Positions 18,352 to 27,004 are shown, numbered from the stretch's first letter. The stretch is 55,377 bases of DNA from Flavobacteriales bacterium (GCA_016788285.1 JAEUSW010000177.1:1-55377); one strand, 5' to 3'. Program-made: numbers and translations. Notes: generated by a model from the letters alone, not told the origin.

Positions 18352-18360
18352 TCCCCTGCC

Positions 18361-19305
18361 ATGGCCGTGCGTTGCCTGCTTCGCCGCGCTGTGGGGAGCA
18401 TGAGCGCGTTGCTTCTGGGGGACCTGAGCGCCCCCGCCCAACCGGACAGCCTTCCCCCGGGCATCCTCCTGGATGAGGCGGTGGTGGTGGCCCAGCGGGA
18501 CGGCTTTGATGTGCCGGCGTTCATGGCCCGTGTGCGATCCGACACCACCTATCAGGATGCGTTCCTCAACCTGCGGCGACATCCGCACCGGACGGTGGGG
18601 GAGCTGCGTGTGATGGACCCGCGGGACCGTGAACGGGCCGGTTCCTTCCGTGCGGCCCATCTGGACCGAAGCGGGGACGTGACCACGCAGGTGATCGATA
18701 GTGTGCGGGAGGAGGGGCGCCTTCGCCAGCCGGACGGCGATCATCGCTACCTCACGGCGCGGATGTTCGAGAGCCTGTTCTTTCCGGACGGACCACGACG
18801 GGTGCCGGTGGCCGTGGCGGAGTTCACCGCATCACGGGGAGGCGGCCCGCGCTTCGAACGCTACCGGGAGGACCTCAAGGCGTTCATGTTCAATCCCGGC
18901 GAAGGGCTGGATGTGCCGATCGTGGGCGACAAGCTGGCGCTCTTCGAGCCGGGGATCGCGCAGCACTACGCCATGAGCATCTGGAGCGGCGAGCGCAACG
19001 GACACGATTGCTGGGTGTTCAGCGCGGATGTTCGCCCGGAGACCCCGCGCGATGCGGTGGTCATCCGGACGATGGACACGTGGTTCGACAAGATCACCGG
19101 CCAGGTGATCGCTCGCGAGTACCGCATGTCCCATGCGGGTATCCTGCTGAGCTTCGACATCACCATGGTGGTGGACCTGTCCGTGAAGGAGGGGGTGCTG
19201 GTGCCCACGCATGTGCGCTACGACGGCGATTGGGACCTGCCGCTCCAGCGGCGGGAGCGCGTGCGGTTCTTCCTGCGCACGACGGAATGGGCGGTGTGGC
19301 GGTGA
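18361..19305 (+). CDS. Conserved-looking secreted protein of unknown function
   Basis: I do not recognise a family. The 314-residue product has a weak signal peptide (about 1-27, ending APAQ) and a largely beta-rich body. Near the end, a stretch such as WFDKITGQVIAREYRM.., DITMVVDLSVKEGVLVPTHVRYDGDWD.., resembles Bacteroidota periplasmic or outer-membrane-associated proteins that sense or carry lipids, but this is only impressionistic. It lies 9 nt downstream of the carboxypeptidase-regulatory-like protein and likely works with it. It ends 19 nt from the convergent trxB stop. Confidence 0.7.
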   Translation: MAVRCLLRRAVGSMSALLLGDLSAPAQPDSLPPGILLDEAVVVAQRDGFDVPAFMARVRSDTTYQDAFLNLRRHPHRTVGELRVMDPRDRERAGSFRAAHLDRSGDVTTQVIDSVREEGRLRQPDGDHRYLTARMFESLFFPDGPRRVPVAVAEFTASRGGGPRFERYREDLKAFMFNPGEGLDVPIVGDKLALFEPGIAQHYAMSIWSGERNGHDCWVFSADVRPETPRDAVVIRTMDTWFDKITGQVIAREYRMSHAGILLSFDITMVVDLSVKEGVLVPTHVRYDGDWDLPLQRRERVRFFLRTTEWAVWR

Positions 19306-19324
19306 CGGGTGCCGGTCCCGGCGC

Positions 19325-20272
19325 TCAATGCCTGCCTTGCGCAGCCAGCCAGCGTTCGGCGTCCAGTGCGGCCATGCATCCGGTGCCGGCGCTGGTGACG
19401 GCCTGCCGGTACACCTTGTCCGCGGCATCGCCGGCCACGAACACACCGGGGACCTTGGTGCTCGTGCGGTCGGGGTCGTGCTTCAGGTAGCCGGCCTCGT
19501 CCATGTCCAGCCAGTCCTTGAAGATGTCCGTCGCGGGTTTGTGCCCGATGGCCACGAAGAGCCCCGTGACGTCGAGCCGGCGTTCCTCTCCGGTCCTGTT
19601 GTTGATGGCGAGGATGCCATCCACCGCATGTTCCCCGAGCACGTCCTTCACTTCCGTGTTGAAGAGCACCTCGATGTTGGGGGTGTTCTCCACCCGGTGC
19701 ACCATGGCCTTGGAGGCGCGGAACTTGTCGCTGCGCACCAGCATGTACACCTTGGGGCAGAGCTTGGCGAGGTAGGTGGCCTCCTCCGCGGCCGTGTCGC
19801 CGGCGCCCACGAGGGCCACGGTCTGCCCGCGGTAGAAGAAGCCGTCGCATACGGCACAGGCCGTGACACCGCCCCCCATATCACGCAGGCGCAGCTCGTT
19901 GGGCAGGCCGAGCCACTTGGCACTGGCACCAGTGCTGATGATCACCGTATCGGCATGGACCTCGTCCTTGTCATCCACCCACACCTTGTGCACCGGGCCG
20001 CTGAAGTCCACCTTGGTGACCCAGCCGTTGCGGATGCGGGTCTCGAAGCGGAGGGCCTGCTGTTTGAGGTCCTCCATCATATCGGGGCCGGTGCGTCCCT
20101 TGGGATATCCGGGGTAGTTGTCCACCTCGGTGGTCTGGGTGAGCTGCCCTCCAGGGAGGGGGCCTTCGATCACCAGCGGCTTGAGGTCGGCGCGGGCGGC
20201 ATAGATGGCCGCGCTGTATCCGGCGGGGCCTGATCCGATGATCAGGCACTTGACGTGTTCGGGGGTGGGCAT
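19325..20272 (-). CDS. trxB: Thioredoxin-disulfide reductase
   Basis: FAD enzyme that reduces thioredoxin with NADPH in the cytoplasm. The product has the normal 315 residues: FAD-binding GSGPAGYSAAIYAAR near the N-terminus, the redox-active pair Cys139-Cys142 (CAVC followed by DGFFYRG), the NADPH site GAGDTAAEEA, and the C-terminal FAD motif GVFVAGDAADKVYRQA. ATG 20272 lies 17 nt after a TAGCTTTG box. Confidence 0.96.
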   Translation of the reverse strand: MPTPEHVKCLIIGSGPAGYSAAIYAARADLKPLVIEGPLPGGQLTQTTEVDNYPGYPKGRTGPDMMEDLKQQALRFETRIRNGWVTKVDFSGPVHKVWVDDKDEVHADTVIISTGASAKWLGLPNELRLRDMGGGVTACAVCDGFFYRGQTVALVGAGDTAAEEATYLAKLCPKVYMLVRSDKFRASKAMVHRVENTPNIEVLFNTEVKDVLGEHAVDGILAINNRTGEERRLDVTGLFVAIGHKPATDIFKDWLDMDEAGYLKHDPDRTSTKVPGVFVAGDAADKVYRQAVTSAGTGCMAALDAERWLAAQGRH

Positions 20273-20289
20273 GACGGGTCGGAAGGCCG

Positions 20290-20297
20290 CAAAGCTA
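20290..20297 (-). promoter_or_regulatory. -7 box (TAGCTTTG) of trxB
   Basis: Exact match to TAnnTTTG on the minus strand, 17 nt before the trxB ATG. It sits right against the hairpin that ends the upstream DUF4249 gene. Confidence 0.6.
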
Positions 20298-20299
20298 TG

Positions 20300-20319
20300 C
20301 GCGCCGGTGGGCCGGCGCG
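20300..20319 (-). terminator. Hairpin after the DUF4249 gene
   Basis: An 8-bp GC stem (CGCGCCGG at 20300-20307, CCGGCGCG at 20312-20319) with a 4-nt loop, 19 nt past the minus-strand stop. No strong T run, so efficiency is uncertain. Confidence 0.5.
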
Positions 20320-20338
20320 GTGACGGGCATCACGAGGC

Positions 20339-21307
20339 TCACGGGATGCAGACCAGGGTGTCGAGGTAGGCGTTCAGCCCGGCCCAGACACCGAGCCCCC
20401 CCTCGATGTTGCTGCGCACGTTGGCCGGCTGGGTGAAGAGGTCGCCCTGGGTGGCCACGTTGTTCTCGTAGCTGCGGTAGAAGTCGTAGCTGGCCTTGTC
20501 CAGGGAGATCAACTTCACGGCCACGGTATCCCCGCGCTTGAAGGTGCTGCCCCGGTCCTCGGGGTCCGAGAAGCTGCTGCTGCCGCGCGAGATGATGAAC
20601 TCGATGGCCTGGCCGTTGAAGTACTGGTCGTTGCTCGTGCTGCCCAGGGGTGCGGCGAAGGTGGCGTCCAACGCGGCCCCGTCGTCGCCGGTGTTCAGCC
20701 GGCGCGTCATCACCCGGTAGAAGTTGTTCGGAGCCGGCGGGTCGATGCTTCGGGCCCACAGGAAGCCGGTGCTGTCGTCGCCGTCACTGCCGTCCTGGTC
20801 GATGAGGCGGAACCAAAGGGAGTCCAACGGGACGGCAGGCACGATCGTCGTGGAGCTGGTCAGCGTTCTGCCCTCGGCCTCGATCCTCAGGTCGTACACC
20901 CCTCCTGCTTCTCCGAAGATGTCCTGGTTGGTGGTCGAGTAGAGGCAGATGTCGACCGTGGCGAGCAGCTGCGGGTCCAGCCCCGTGGCCTCGGCGGCCA
21001 GCAGGATCTGCTCTTCGGAGAGGATGGACGAACAGACCATGTCGAGCGTGTCCGTGACCAGGCCGTTGCTGACGATGACCAGGGCGTTCTTCACGAAGAG
21101 CCCGGCGAACGAGCTCAGGTCCGTGGGAGCGAAGTAGCTCTGGGTCCTGGTGAGGATGATGACCGGAGGCTCACCGGGTTCGATGGTGCCCTCCACCACA
21201 AGACGGGGTTCGGTCTCCGGTACGTCCACCGTGATCTCCTTCTCACAGGCGCTGAGCGCCAGGACGAGGGCCATCGGGAGCAGCAGGGGGAGGGCGCGGT
21301 TCGTCAT
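20339..21307 (-). CDS. DUF4249 domain lipoprotein
   Basis: Predicted outer-membrane-associated lipoprotein working with the TonB-dependent receptor encoded just upstream. The 322-residue product has a lipoprotein signal (LALSAC, Cys at about residue 20) followed by the beta-rich DUF4249 body (VEGTIEPGEPPVIILTRTQSYFAP..). In Bacteroidota these pairs are thought to bind and import a nutrient or metal complex; the substrate here is unknown. The ATG overlaps the TGA of the receptor gene by one base (TGATG), so the two are translationally coupled. A longer open frame runs back into the receptor gene in another phase and is not coding. Confidence 0.88.
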   Translation of the reverse strand: MTNRALPLLLPMALVLALSACEKEITVDVPETEPRLVVEGTIEPGEPPVIILTRTQSYFAPTDLSSFAGLFVKNALVIVSNGLVTDTLDMVCSSILSEEQILLAAEATGLDPQLLATVDICLYSTTNQDIFGEAGGVYDLRIEAEGRTLTSSTTIVPAVPLDSLWFRLIDQDGSDGDDSTGFLWARSIDPPAPNNFYRVMTRRLNTGDDGAALDATFAAPLGSTSNDQYFNGQAIEFIISRGSSSFSDPEDRGSTFKRGDTVAVKLISLDKASYDFYRSYENNVATQGDLFTQPANVRSNIEGGLGVWAGLNAYLDTLVCIP

Positions 21308-23709
21308 CAGAACTTGAAGTTCCAGGTGATGGAGGGAAGGATGCTGAACAGGCTCACCTGCTTGGCCACCACCTGCAGGCTGCCATCGGCCACGTTGCCC
21401 TCGTTGTCGAAGTAGATGAAGTAGGGGTTCGCGCGGTTGTACACGTTGTAGACGGACAGGGTCCAACTGCTGCGCCAGCGCCGGGTGCGGTATGTGACCT
21501 CTCCGGTGGACTTGTCCTTCACCTTCCGTTGTTCCTTGTTGTTCAGGGTGACGGCCAGGTCGAGGCGGTGGTACGGGGCCATCCGGAACCCGTTGCGCTC
21601 GGTGTACTCGCTGACCAGGTTGCCTTCCACGAAGTAGCGGTTCACCGGCAATGTGGCGGCCTGGCCGGTGGCATAGACGAAGGTGCCGGCGAAGTTCCAC
21701 CGCTTGTTCAGCTCGTACACGGCCACCACGCTCAGGTCGTGCCGGCGGTCCCATCGGCTGGGGAACTCGCGCCCCTCGTTGATGTCGGGGAAGATGCGCA
21801 TGGTCTTGCTCCACGTGTATCCGATCCAGCCGTTGAGCTTGCCGGTGGCCTTCTTCACGAAGAGCTCGGCTCCATAGCTGTAGCCGTTCCCGAAGACGAG
21901 CTGGGTGTAGTAGTTGGTGTTGCCGTTGGCCTGGGGCTCGGCCCCTTCCGCGTATTCCACCAGGTTGCGCATGTCCTTGTAGTACACCTCCACGCTCGTC
22001 TCGATCATGTTGTCGAGGAAGTTGCGGAAGTAGCCCGCGGCGTACTGGGTGCCGATGAGGGGCTTCACCTCCCGGCTGGCGGGGATCCACACATCGGTGG
22101 GCAGGGCGATGCTGCTGAAGCTCGCCAGGTGCACATATTGCTGGCCCCGGTTGAAGCTGGCCTTCACGCTGCTGCGCTCGTTGAGGCGGTAGCGGGCGCT
22201 CAGGCGCGGCTCCAGCGCGAAGTAGCTGCCCACCGTTTCGCCGCCGGAGAACGAACGGGTGCCGGTGCGTTCCCCCTGCTCGTCCAGGACGAACTCATCG
22301 AAGGGGCCCACGTGCGCGAATCCGGTGAACCGGAGCCCGGCATTGATGCGGATCTCGTCCGTCAGGTCGAATTCGTCCTGCACGTACACCGCACCTTCGT
22401 GGGCGATGAGCAGGCTGGGGGCAAGGATGTCGAAGTCGGTGTTGCCGCTGCGGGCCTCCACCGTGCTGGGCGTGTAGGTGTGGTGGATGTACTGCCCTCC
22501 GTACTTGAGGGTGTGGCGCACACTGGCATAGTGGCTCAGGTCCATCTTCAGGCCCACGTCCTTGATGCCGCTGAAGAGGGAGAACGCGAAGAACTCCTGG
22601 TCGGCCTTGAACTCGAACCGGTAGTCGCTGAAGGTGGCGGTGGTGTTCAGGAAGAGCTTCGGACCGAAGACGTGGTTCCAGCGTGCGCTCACGGTGGCGT
22701 TGCCCCATGGGATGCGGAAGGTGGGCGCATCCGGATCGCTGTTGGCGAAGGTGAACACGTCGCGTCCGAAGTAGCCGCTGAGGTAGAGGCGGTCCTTGTC
22801 GCTCAGGCGGTAGTTCACCTTCGCGTTCACGTCGTAGAAGTAGTAGCCCGAACCACCGAAGGCCGAGCTGTCGGGGATGAAGGGCTTGGTGATGACGTCG
22901 ATGTACGTGCGGCGACCGCTCAGCAGGAAGCTGGCGCGCTCCTTCACGATGGGCCCTTCCACGGTGAGCCGCGAACTGATGAGGCCGATGCCGCCCTGGG
23001 CGTGGAAGGACTTGTCGTTGCCCTCCTTCATGCTGATGTCAAGGACCGAGCTGATGCGGCCGCCGTACATGGCGGGGATGCCGCCCTTGATGAGCTCGAT
23101 GTTCTTGACGGCGTCGGCGTTGAACACGCTGAAGAAGCCGAAGAGGTGGCTGGCGTTGTACACGGTGGCCTCGTCCAGGAGGATGAGGTTCTGGTCCGGC
23201 CCGCCTCCGCGCACATAGAAGCCGGCATTGCCTTCGCCATTGCTCTTCACGCCCGGCAGGTACTGAAGGGTCTTCAACAGGTCCACCTCGCCCAGGAGCG
23301 CGGGCAGCAGCTTCACCTGCTGCACGTCGAGCTCGGCGCGGCCCATATCGGTGCTCTCGGTGTTCTTCCGGGCGTCCTTTCCGGTGATGGTCACCTCCTG
23401 GGCGATGATCGCGTCCGGCTGAAGCTCGATGTTCAGCACCTGATCGGCCTTCAGCTCCACGGTGATCGACCGGTCGCCGTAGCCCAGGTAGCTGGTGTTC
23501 ACCGTGTAGGTGCCGGGTTCCAGGGTCAACGAGTAGTACCCGTACGCGTTGGTGGCCGTGCCTTTCTTGATGGAGGGGAGGTACACCCCGGCACCGATCA
23601 GCGCCTCCCCGCTGGCCGCATCCTTCACGTAGCCGCTCAGGGTGTGCCGCTCCTGGGCGATCGCCAGGGCGCAGAAGAGGAATGCGAGGACCAGTGCGGG
23701 AAAGCGCAT
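21307..23709 (-). CDS. TonB-dependent receptor with carboxypeptidase-like N-domain
   Basis: Outer-membrane beta-barrel transporter powered by TonB-ExbBD. From ATG 23709 the product is 800 residues: signal peptide (about 1-19), a carboxypeptidase-regulatory-like domain (LSGYVKDAASGEALIGAGVY.., about 22-105), the plug domain (about 115-235, with PALLGEVDLLKTLQYLPGV and GNAGFYVRGGGPDQNLILLDE), and the 22-strand barrel with a C-terminal aromatic residue (WNFKF). The start is set by a TACTTTTG box 11 nt upstream. Paired with a DUF4249 lipoprotein downstream. Substrate unknown. Confidence 0.93.
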   Translation of the reverse strand: MRFPALVLAFLFCALAIAQERHTLSGYVKDAASGEALIGAGVYLPSIKKGTATNAYGYYSLTLEPGTYTVNTSYLGYGDRSITVELKADQVLNIELQPDAIIAQEVTITGKDARKNTESTDMGRAELDVQQVKLLPALLGEVDLLKTLQYLPGVKSNGEGNAGFYVRGGGPDQNLILLDEATVYNASHLFGFFSVFNADAVKNIELIKGGIPAMYGGRISSVLDISMKEGNDKSFHAQGGIGLISSRLTVEGPIVKERASFLLSGRRTYIDVITKPFIPDSSAFGGSGYYFYDVNAKVNYRLSDKDRLYLSGYFGRDVFTFANSDPDAPTFRIPWGNATVSARWNHVFGPKLFLNTTATFSDYRFEFKADQEFFAFSLFSGIKDVGLKMDLSHYASVRHTLKYGGQYIHHTYTPSTVEARSGNTDFDILAPSLLIAHEGAVYVQDEFDLTDEIRINAGLRFTGFAHVGPFDEFVLDEQGERTGTRSFSGGETVGSYFALEPRLSARYRLNERSSVKASFNRGQQYVHLASFSSIALPTDVWIPASREVKPLIGTQYAAGYFRNFLDNMIETSVEVYYKDMRNLVEYAEGAEPQANGNTNYYTQLVFGNGYSYGAELFVKKATGKLNGWIGYTWSKTMRIFPDINEGREFPSRWDRRHDLSVVAVYELNKRWNFAGTFVYATGQAATLPVNRYFVEGNLVSEYTERNGFRMAPYHRLDLAVTLNNKEQRKVKDKSTGEVTYRTRRWRSSWTLSVYNVYNRANPYFIYFDNEGNVADGSLQVVAKQVSLFSILPSITWNFKF

Positions 23710-23720
23710 GCGAGGGCCGG

Positions 23721-23728
23721 CAAAAGTA
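23721..23728 (-). promoter_or_regulatory. -7 box (TACTTTTG) of the TonB-receptor operon
   Basis: Exact match to TAnnTTTG on the minus strand, 11 nt before the ATG at 23709. Confidence 0.65.
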
Positions 23729-23868
23729 GCCGTGCACGGGGAGGACAACGCTCAAGATCCATGAATGTTTGATTTCCCCCATGAGCGGTGAGCCCGGTTG
23801 TGGAGAACGCTGTGCATAACCTCACGGAAGCTTCACGTTCCGGGAAGGGTGGGCCGTGCGGTCGATCG

Positions 23869-23876
23869 GACCTTTG
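23869..23876 (+). promoter_or_regulatory. -7-like box (GACCTTTG) before the 33-residue ORF
   Basis: One mismatch to TAnnTTTG, 19 nt upstream of the ATG at 23896. It supports transcription of the small ORF. Confidence 0.4.
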
Positions 23877-23895
23877 CCCGCAGATCAGGAGCACG

Positions 23896-23997
23896 ATGAA
23901 CACCTTCATCCGGAAGTACCACACCAGCTTGTTGACCGTTGGCATCTACCTGGCCTTGACGGCGTTCGCCCTCTTGGTGTCCCTTGGGCTTCTGTAA
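23896..23997 (+). CDS. Small single-pass membrane peptide (33 aa)
   Basis: No family recognised. The 33-residue product has a basic, hydrophilic first part (MNTFIRKYHTS) and then one strongly hydrophobic helix of about 20 residues running to the C-terminus. This fits an N-in, single-pass membrane peptide. A purine-rich AGGAG lies 8 nt before the ATG, unusual here because Bacteroidota seldom use Shine-Dalgarno sites, and a -7-like box lies further upstream. It stands alone between the TonB-receptor promoter and a tRNA unit. It could be a spurious ORF; the topology and spacing favour a real small protein. Confidence 0.5.
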   Translation: MNTFIRKYHTSLLTVGIYLALTAFALLVSLGLL

Positions 23998-24032
23998 GGA
24001 ACCCCTCGACCGGCAGGTTCGCACCGGTTGTG

Positions 24033-24040
24033 TACATTTG
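24033..24040 (+). promoter_or_regulatory. -7 box (TACATTTG) of the tRNA-Pro unit
   Basis: Exact match to TAnnTTTG, 9 nt before the tRNA-like element and about 80 nt before tRNA-Pro. This suggests that both are on one transcript. Confidence 0.6.
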
Positions 24041-24048
24041 CGCCCCCT

Positions 24049-24117
24049 TGGGTGTAGCGCAGCCTGGTAGCGCATCCCGCCGATGGCGGGTTGATCGCTT
24101 CGAAATGCGGGACAAGT
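24049..24117 (+). pseudogene. Degenerate tRNA-like element (5' half resembles tRNA-Pro)
   Basis: The first 26 or so nucleotides, through the D arm (GGGTGTAGCGCAGCCTGGTAG then CGCA), nearly repeat the tRNA-Pro gene 71 nt downstream. An anticodon-like hairpin (CCCG..CGGG) and a TTCGAAA T-loop-like motif follow. However, the position equivalent to U33 is C, the T stem does not pair, and the 3' end does not pair with the 5' end. It is probably a decayed tandem copy, or a tRNA-like leader left between promoter and tRNA. Confidence 0.45.
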
Positions 24118-24121
24118 ACAT

Positions 24122-24195
24122 CGGGGTGTAGCGCAGCCCGGTAGCGCACTTGCATGGGGTGCAAGTGGTCGCTGGTTCGAATCCAGTCACCCCGA
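24122..24195 (+). tRNA. tRNA-Pro (anticodon GGG)
   Basis: Complete cloverleaf: acceptor CGGGGTG pairs with CACCCCG, the anticodon stem is CTTGC/GCAAG with loop ATGGGGT (anticodon GGG, reads CCC/CCU), and the T-loop is TTCGAAT. The 3' CCA is not encoded. A strong hairpin terminator follows 11 nt later. Confidence 0.93.
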
Positions 24196-24205
24196 CTGGA
24201 CCAAG

Positions 24206-24230
24206 GAGGGCCGCCGAACAGGCGGCCCTC
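24206..24230 (+). terminator. Terminator of the tRNA-Pro unit
   Basis: A perfect 10-bp stem (GAGGGCCGCC at 24206-24215, GGCGGCCCTC at 24221-24230) with a GAACA loop, followed by TTCCTT. Confidence 0.8.
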
Positions 24231-24435
24231 TTCCTTGGTGGCCGATGAGCGCTACGTTCTACCTCATCCTTCCTGCATGACGCGCGACCGGAACGGTCGT
24301 GCTGCAGGTGGTCGATCGGCCCGAACGATGAACGGCTGTGCCTGCATGTGGCGCTAGCGAGGCCGGTTGATGCCGAACCGTTGGTCACAGGTCGGTCAAT
24401 GCGGGATGGCGTGGCGAGATGCAGGTGGACCGCGG

Positions 24436-24443
24436 TACTTTCG
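24436..24443 (+). promoter_or_regulatory. -7 box (TACTTTCG) of the M1 aminopeptidase gene
   Basis: One mismatch to TAnnTTTG, 15 nt before the ATG at 24459. It rules out the longer upstream frame. Confidence 0.6.
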
Positions 24444-24458
24444 CGACCCCGACCCATC

Positions 24459-26369
24459 ATGTCCGATCGCCATCATCTGGTCGTCCCCGGCCTGGCCCTT
24501 CTGCTTTCCCACTGCACGCCACAGGCCAGGGAGGGCGATGTGGGCGCAGCGCAGGGGAACGACGCTCAGAGCCGCACCGTCGCCATGGACATCCACAGCT
24601 CCGCGCGGCCCCAGGAGGCCGTCATCACGCACCTGCATCTGGACATCACCGTGGACATGCAGGCGCACCGGATCGCGGGCACGGCCAGCTACGCGCTTGC
24701 GCCCGGCCACGGCGCTCGCGTGGTCTTGGACACCGACGGCCTGCAGATCGGCGTGGTCACCGATGGGAGCGGACGTTCGCTGCCCTACACACTGGGGGAA
24801 GCGGGCCCGTTGGGCGCTGCGCTCGAGGTGGAGCTGGCGGACCAGGTGGATACCATCCGCATCGCCTACACCACCGGACCGGGAGCGCGAGCGCTGCAGT
24901 GGCTGAGCCCCGGGCAGACCAAGGGCGGACGGCATCCCTTCCTCTTCACCCAGGGACAGGCGATCCTCACCCGCAGCTGGATCCCCATCCAGGACAGCCC
25001 GGGCATCCGCTTCACCTATGAGGCCGACGTGCGCGTGCCGAGCGAGCTGATGGCCGTGATGAGCGCGGCCAACCCCCAGCAGCGATCAGCGGACGGCACC
25101 TATCACTTCCGCATGGACCAGCCCATCCCGGCCTACCTGATGGCCCTGGCCGTGGGGGACATCGCCTTCAAACCCATCGGGGTCCGGACGGGCATCTATG
25201 CCGAACCGGAACTGGTGGAGAAGGCCGCCTGGGAGTTCGCCGACATGGAGGAGATGGTGGAGGCCGCCGAAGCCCTCTACGGGCCCTACCGTTGGGAGCG
25301 CTATGACGTGCTGGTGCTTCCGCCGAGCTTCCCCTTCGGCGGCATGGAGAACCCGCGGCTCACGTTCGCCACGCCCACCATCCTGTCCGGCGACCGGTCC
25401 CTTACCGCCCTCATCGCCCATGAGCTGGCGCACAGCTGGAGCGGGAACCTGGTGACCAACGCCACATGGAACGACTTCTGGCTGAACGAGGGCTTCACGG
25501 TCTACTTCGAGAAGCGGATCTGCGAGCGGCTCTACGGACCCGAGTACGCCGGTATGCTGGCCCTGCTGGGCTATCAGGACCTTCAGCATGCCGTGGCGCG
25601 CTTCACAGGCGAGGGCGCCGAACAGGACACCCGGTTGAAGCTCGATCTGGCCGGCCGTGATCCCGACGACGGGGTCTCCGACATCGCCTATGAGAAAGGG
25701 TACGCCTTCCTGCGCCGGCTCGAGGAGGAGGTGGGCCGTGAGCGCTTCGATGCCTTCCTGCGGGCCTACTTCGATCGCTTCGCCTTCAAGGCCATCACCA
25801 CCGAGGAGTTCCTGGCGCACCTGGATGAGCATCTGGTGCGTCCGCTGAACGTACAGGTGGACATCCGGGAATGGGTGTACGGCACGGGCATGCCCAAGGA
25901 CCTGGTGGTGCCGGTGAGCGACCGGTTCCTGAAGGTGGAGGTGGAGATCGAGCGGTGGCGGACCGGGACGCCGGCCAAGGAGCTGCGGACCACGGGCTGG
26001 AGCACCTTCGAGTGGATGCACTTCGTACGGCACCTGCCGGACAGCCTGAGCGGCGACCGCATGGCCGATCTGGATGCGGCCTTCGGCTTCACGGGATCGG
26101 GCAATGCGGAGGTGGTGGCGGCCTGGTTGGAGCAATGCGTCCGCAACGACTATCCACCGGCCTACGAACGACTGGATGCCTTCCTAACCGAGGTGGGGCG
26201 ACGGAAGTTCGTGCAGCCTCTCTTCGAGGCGCTGCAGACCAGCGAGAAGGGCCGGGCGATGGCGCGGAACATCTACCAGCGGGCGCGTCCCAACTACCAC
26301 TCGGTGACGGTACGCACGATCGATGAGCTGTTGGACTGGACGCCGATGAGCGATCCGGTGACCTTGTGA
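24459..26369 (+). CDS. M1 family aminopeptidase lipoprotein (leukotriene-A4-hydrolase-like)
   Basis: Zinc aminopeptidase, predicted to be a lipoprotein exposed in the periplasm or on the outer membrane (lipobox LSHC, Cys19). The 636-residue product has an N-terminal beta domain, the substrate-binding GGMEN motif (294-298), the zinc site HELAH (His321, Glu322, His325) with Glu344 in NEGFTVYFE, and a C-terminal helical domain like that of leukotriene A4 hydrolase and aminopeptidase B. It cleaves N-terminal residues from peptides. The stop codon directly abuts the convergent hydrolase gene. Confidence 0.92.
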   Translation: MSDRHHLVVPGLALLLSHCTPQAREGDVGAAQGNDAQSRTVAMDIHSSARPQEAVITHLHLDITVDMQAHRIAGTASYALAPGHGARVVLDTDGLQIGVVTDGSGRSLPYTLGEAGPLGAALEVELADQVDTIRIAYTTGPGARALQWLSPGQTKGGRHPFLFTQGQAILTRSWIPIQDSPGIRFTYEADVRVPSELMAVMSAANPQQRSADGTYHFRMDQPIPAYLMALAVGDIAFKPIGVRTGIYAEPELVEKAAWEFADMEEMVEAAEALYGPYRWERYDVLVLPPSFPFGGMENPRLTFATPTILSGDRSLTALIAHELAHSWSGNLVTNATWNDFWLNEGFTVYFEKRICERLYGPEYAGMLALLGYQDLQHAVARFTGEGAEQDTRLKLDLAGRDPDDGVSDIAYEKGYAFLRRLEEEVGRERFDAFLRAYFDRFAFKAITTEEFLAHLDEHLVRPLNVQVDIREWVYGTGMPKDLVVPVSDRFLKVEVEIERWRTGTPAKELRTTGWSTFEWMHFVRHLPDSLSGDRMADLDAAFGFTGSGNAEVVAAWLEQCVRNDYPPAYERLDAFLTEVGRRKFVQPLFEALQTSEKGRAMARNIYQRARPNYHSVTVRTIDELLDWTPMSDPVTL

Positions 26370-27002
26370 TCAGCCGAAGCAACGGCGCAGCACCACCGGG
26401 TCCAGGGTATGCCCCCCGGGAAAGAGGTGACGCTGCACAGGAACGCCTGCGAAGGCCAGGCGTTCGGCGTTCTGCTCGAACTGCGCCCGTGGCACCAAGG
26501 TGTCATGCTCACCATGCACGAGGTCCACGCTGCAACCGCGGAATGCCGCGGCCAGGTCTCCTTGTTGCAATTCGGGCGGCAGGCCTCCGCCCCAGAGCAC
26601 GACCTGTGCCGGACGGGCCCGACCTCGCGCAAGCCAACGGGCCACGGTGGCCACGCCTTGGGAATAGCCCAGCACATGCAGGGGACGGTGACCGGCGGTG
26701 GGCTGAAGGAGCTCGATGAGCGCATCGAGGTAACGCACATGGTCGTCGATCTCGTGCTCGCGGTCCTCGCGGGTCATCCAGGTGGCGCCCACCCGTTGAT
26801 GAGCGTCATCGAGGTAGAACCGGCTGAGCCCTTCCGGGGCCACCACGGCATCGGCGCCCGCCACGGGGGCGAAGGCGTTCAGGAAGTACCGCGCAAGCTG
26901 GCCATACCCGTGCACCACCACCCAGAGCCGGCCCGCGGTCTGCGGATCGCCCAGCTGATGGAAGCGGGCCGTGCGGCCCACGCGGATGAAGCGCTCCTCC
27001 AC
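26370..27002 (-). CDS. Alpha/beta hydrolase (carboxylesterase/phospholipase-like)
   Basis: Predicted esterase of the alpha/beta-hydrolase fold. The 210-residue product has a nucleophile elbow GYSQG (Ser114), acid Asp167 (HGEHDTLVP) and His198 (PGGHTLD), a complete triad. VVVHGYGQ (29-36) forms the oxyanion region. Start is GTG 27002, two nucleotides after the TAG of the upstream E1 gene, so the pair is probably translated from one message. The open frame continues far upstream through the E1 gene, but that part is not coding. Substrate unknown. Confidence 0.82.
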   Translation of the reverse strand: MEERFIRVGRTARFHQLGDPQTAGRLWVVVHGYGQLARYFLNAFAPVAGADAVVAPEGLSRFYLDDAHQRVGATWMTREDREHEIDDHVRYLDALIELLQPTAGHRPLHVLGYSQGVATVARWLARGRARPAQVVLWGGGLPPELQQGDLAAAFRGCSVDLVHGEHDTLVPRAQFEQNAERLAFAGVPVQRHLFPGGHTLDPVVLRRCFG

Positions 27003-27004
27003 GG

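Noticed and set aside
20339..22090. 583-residue version of the DUF4249 gene
   Set aside because: The first 260 residues are an out-of-frame reading of the TonB receptor. The lipoprotein signal at ATG 21307 marks the true start.
21529..23772. 747-residue plus-strand ORF opposite the TonB receptor
   Set aside because: Antisense of a certain gene; composition dominated by Val/His/Ala/Gly without domains.
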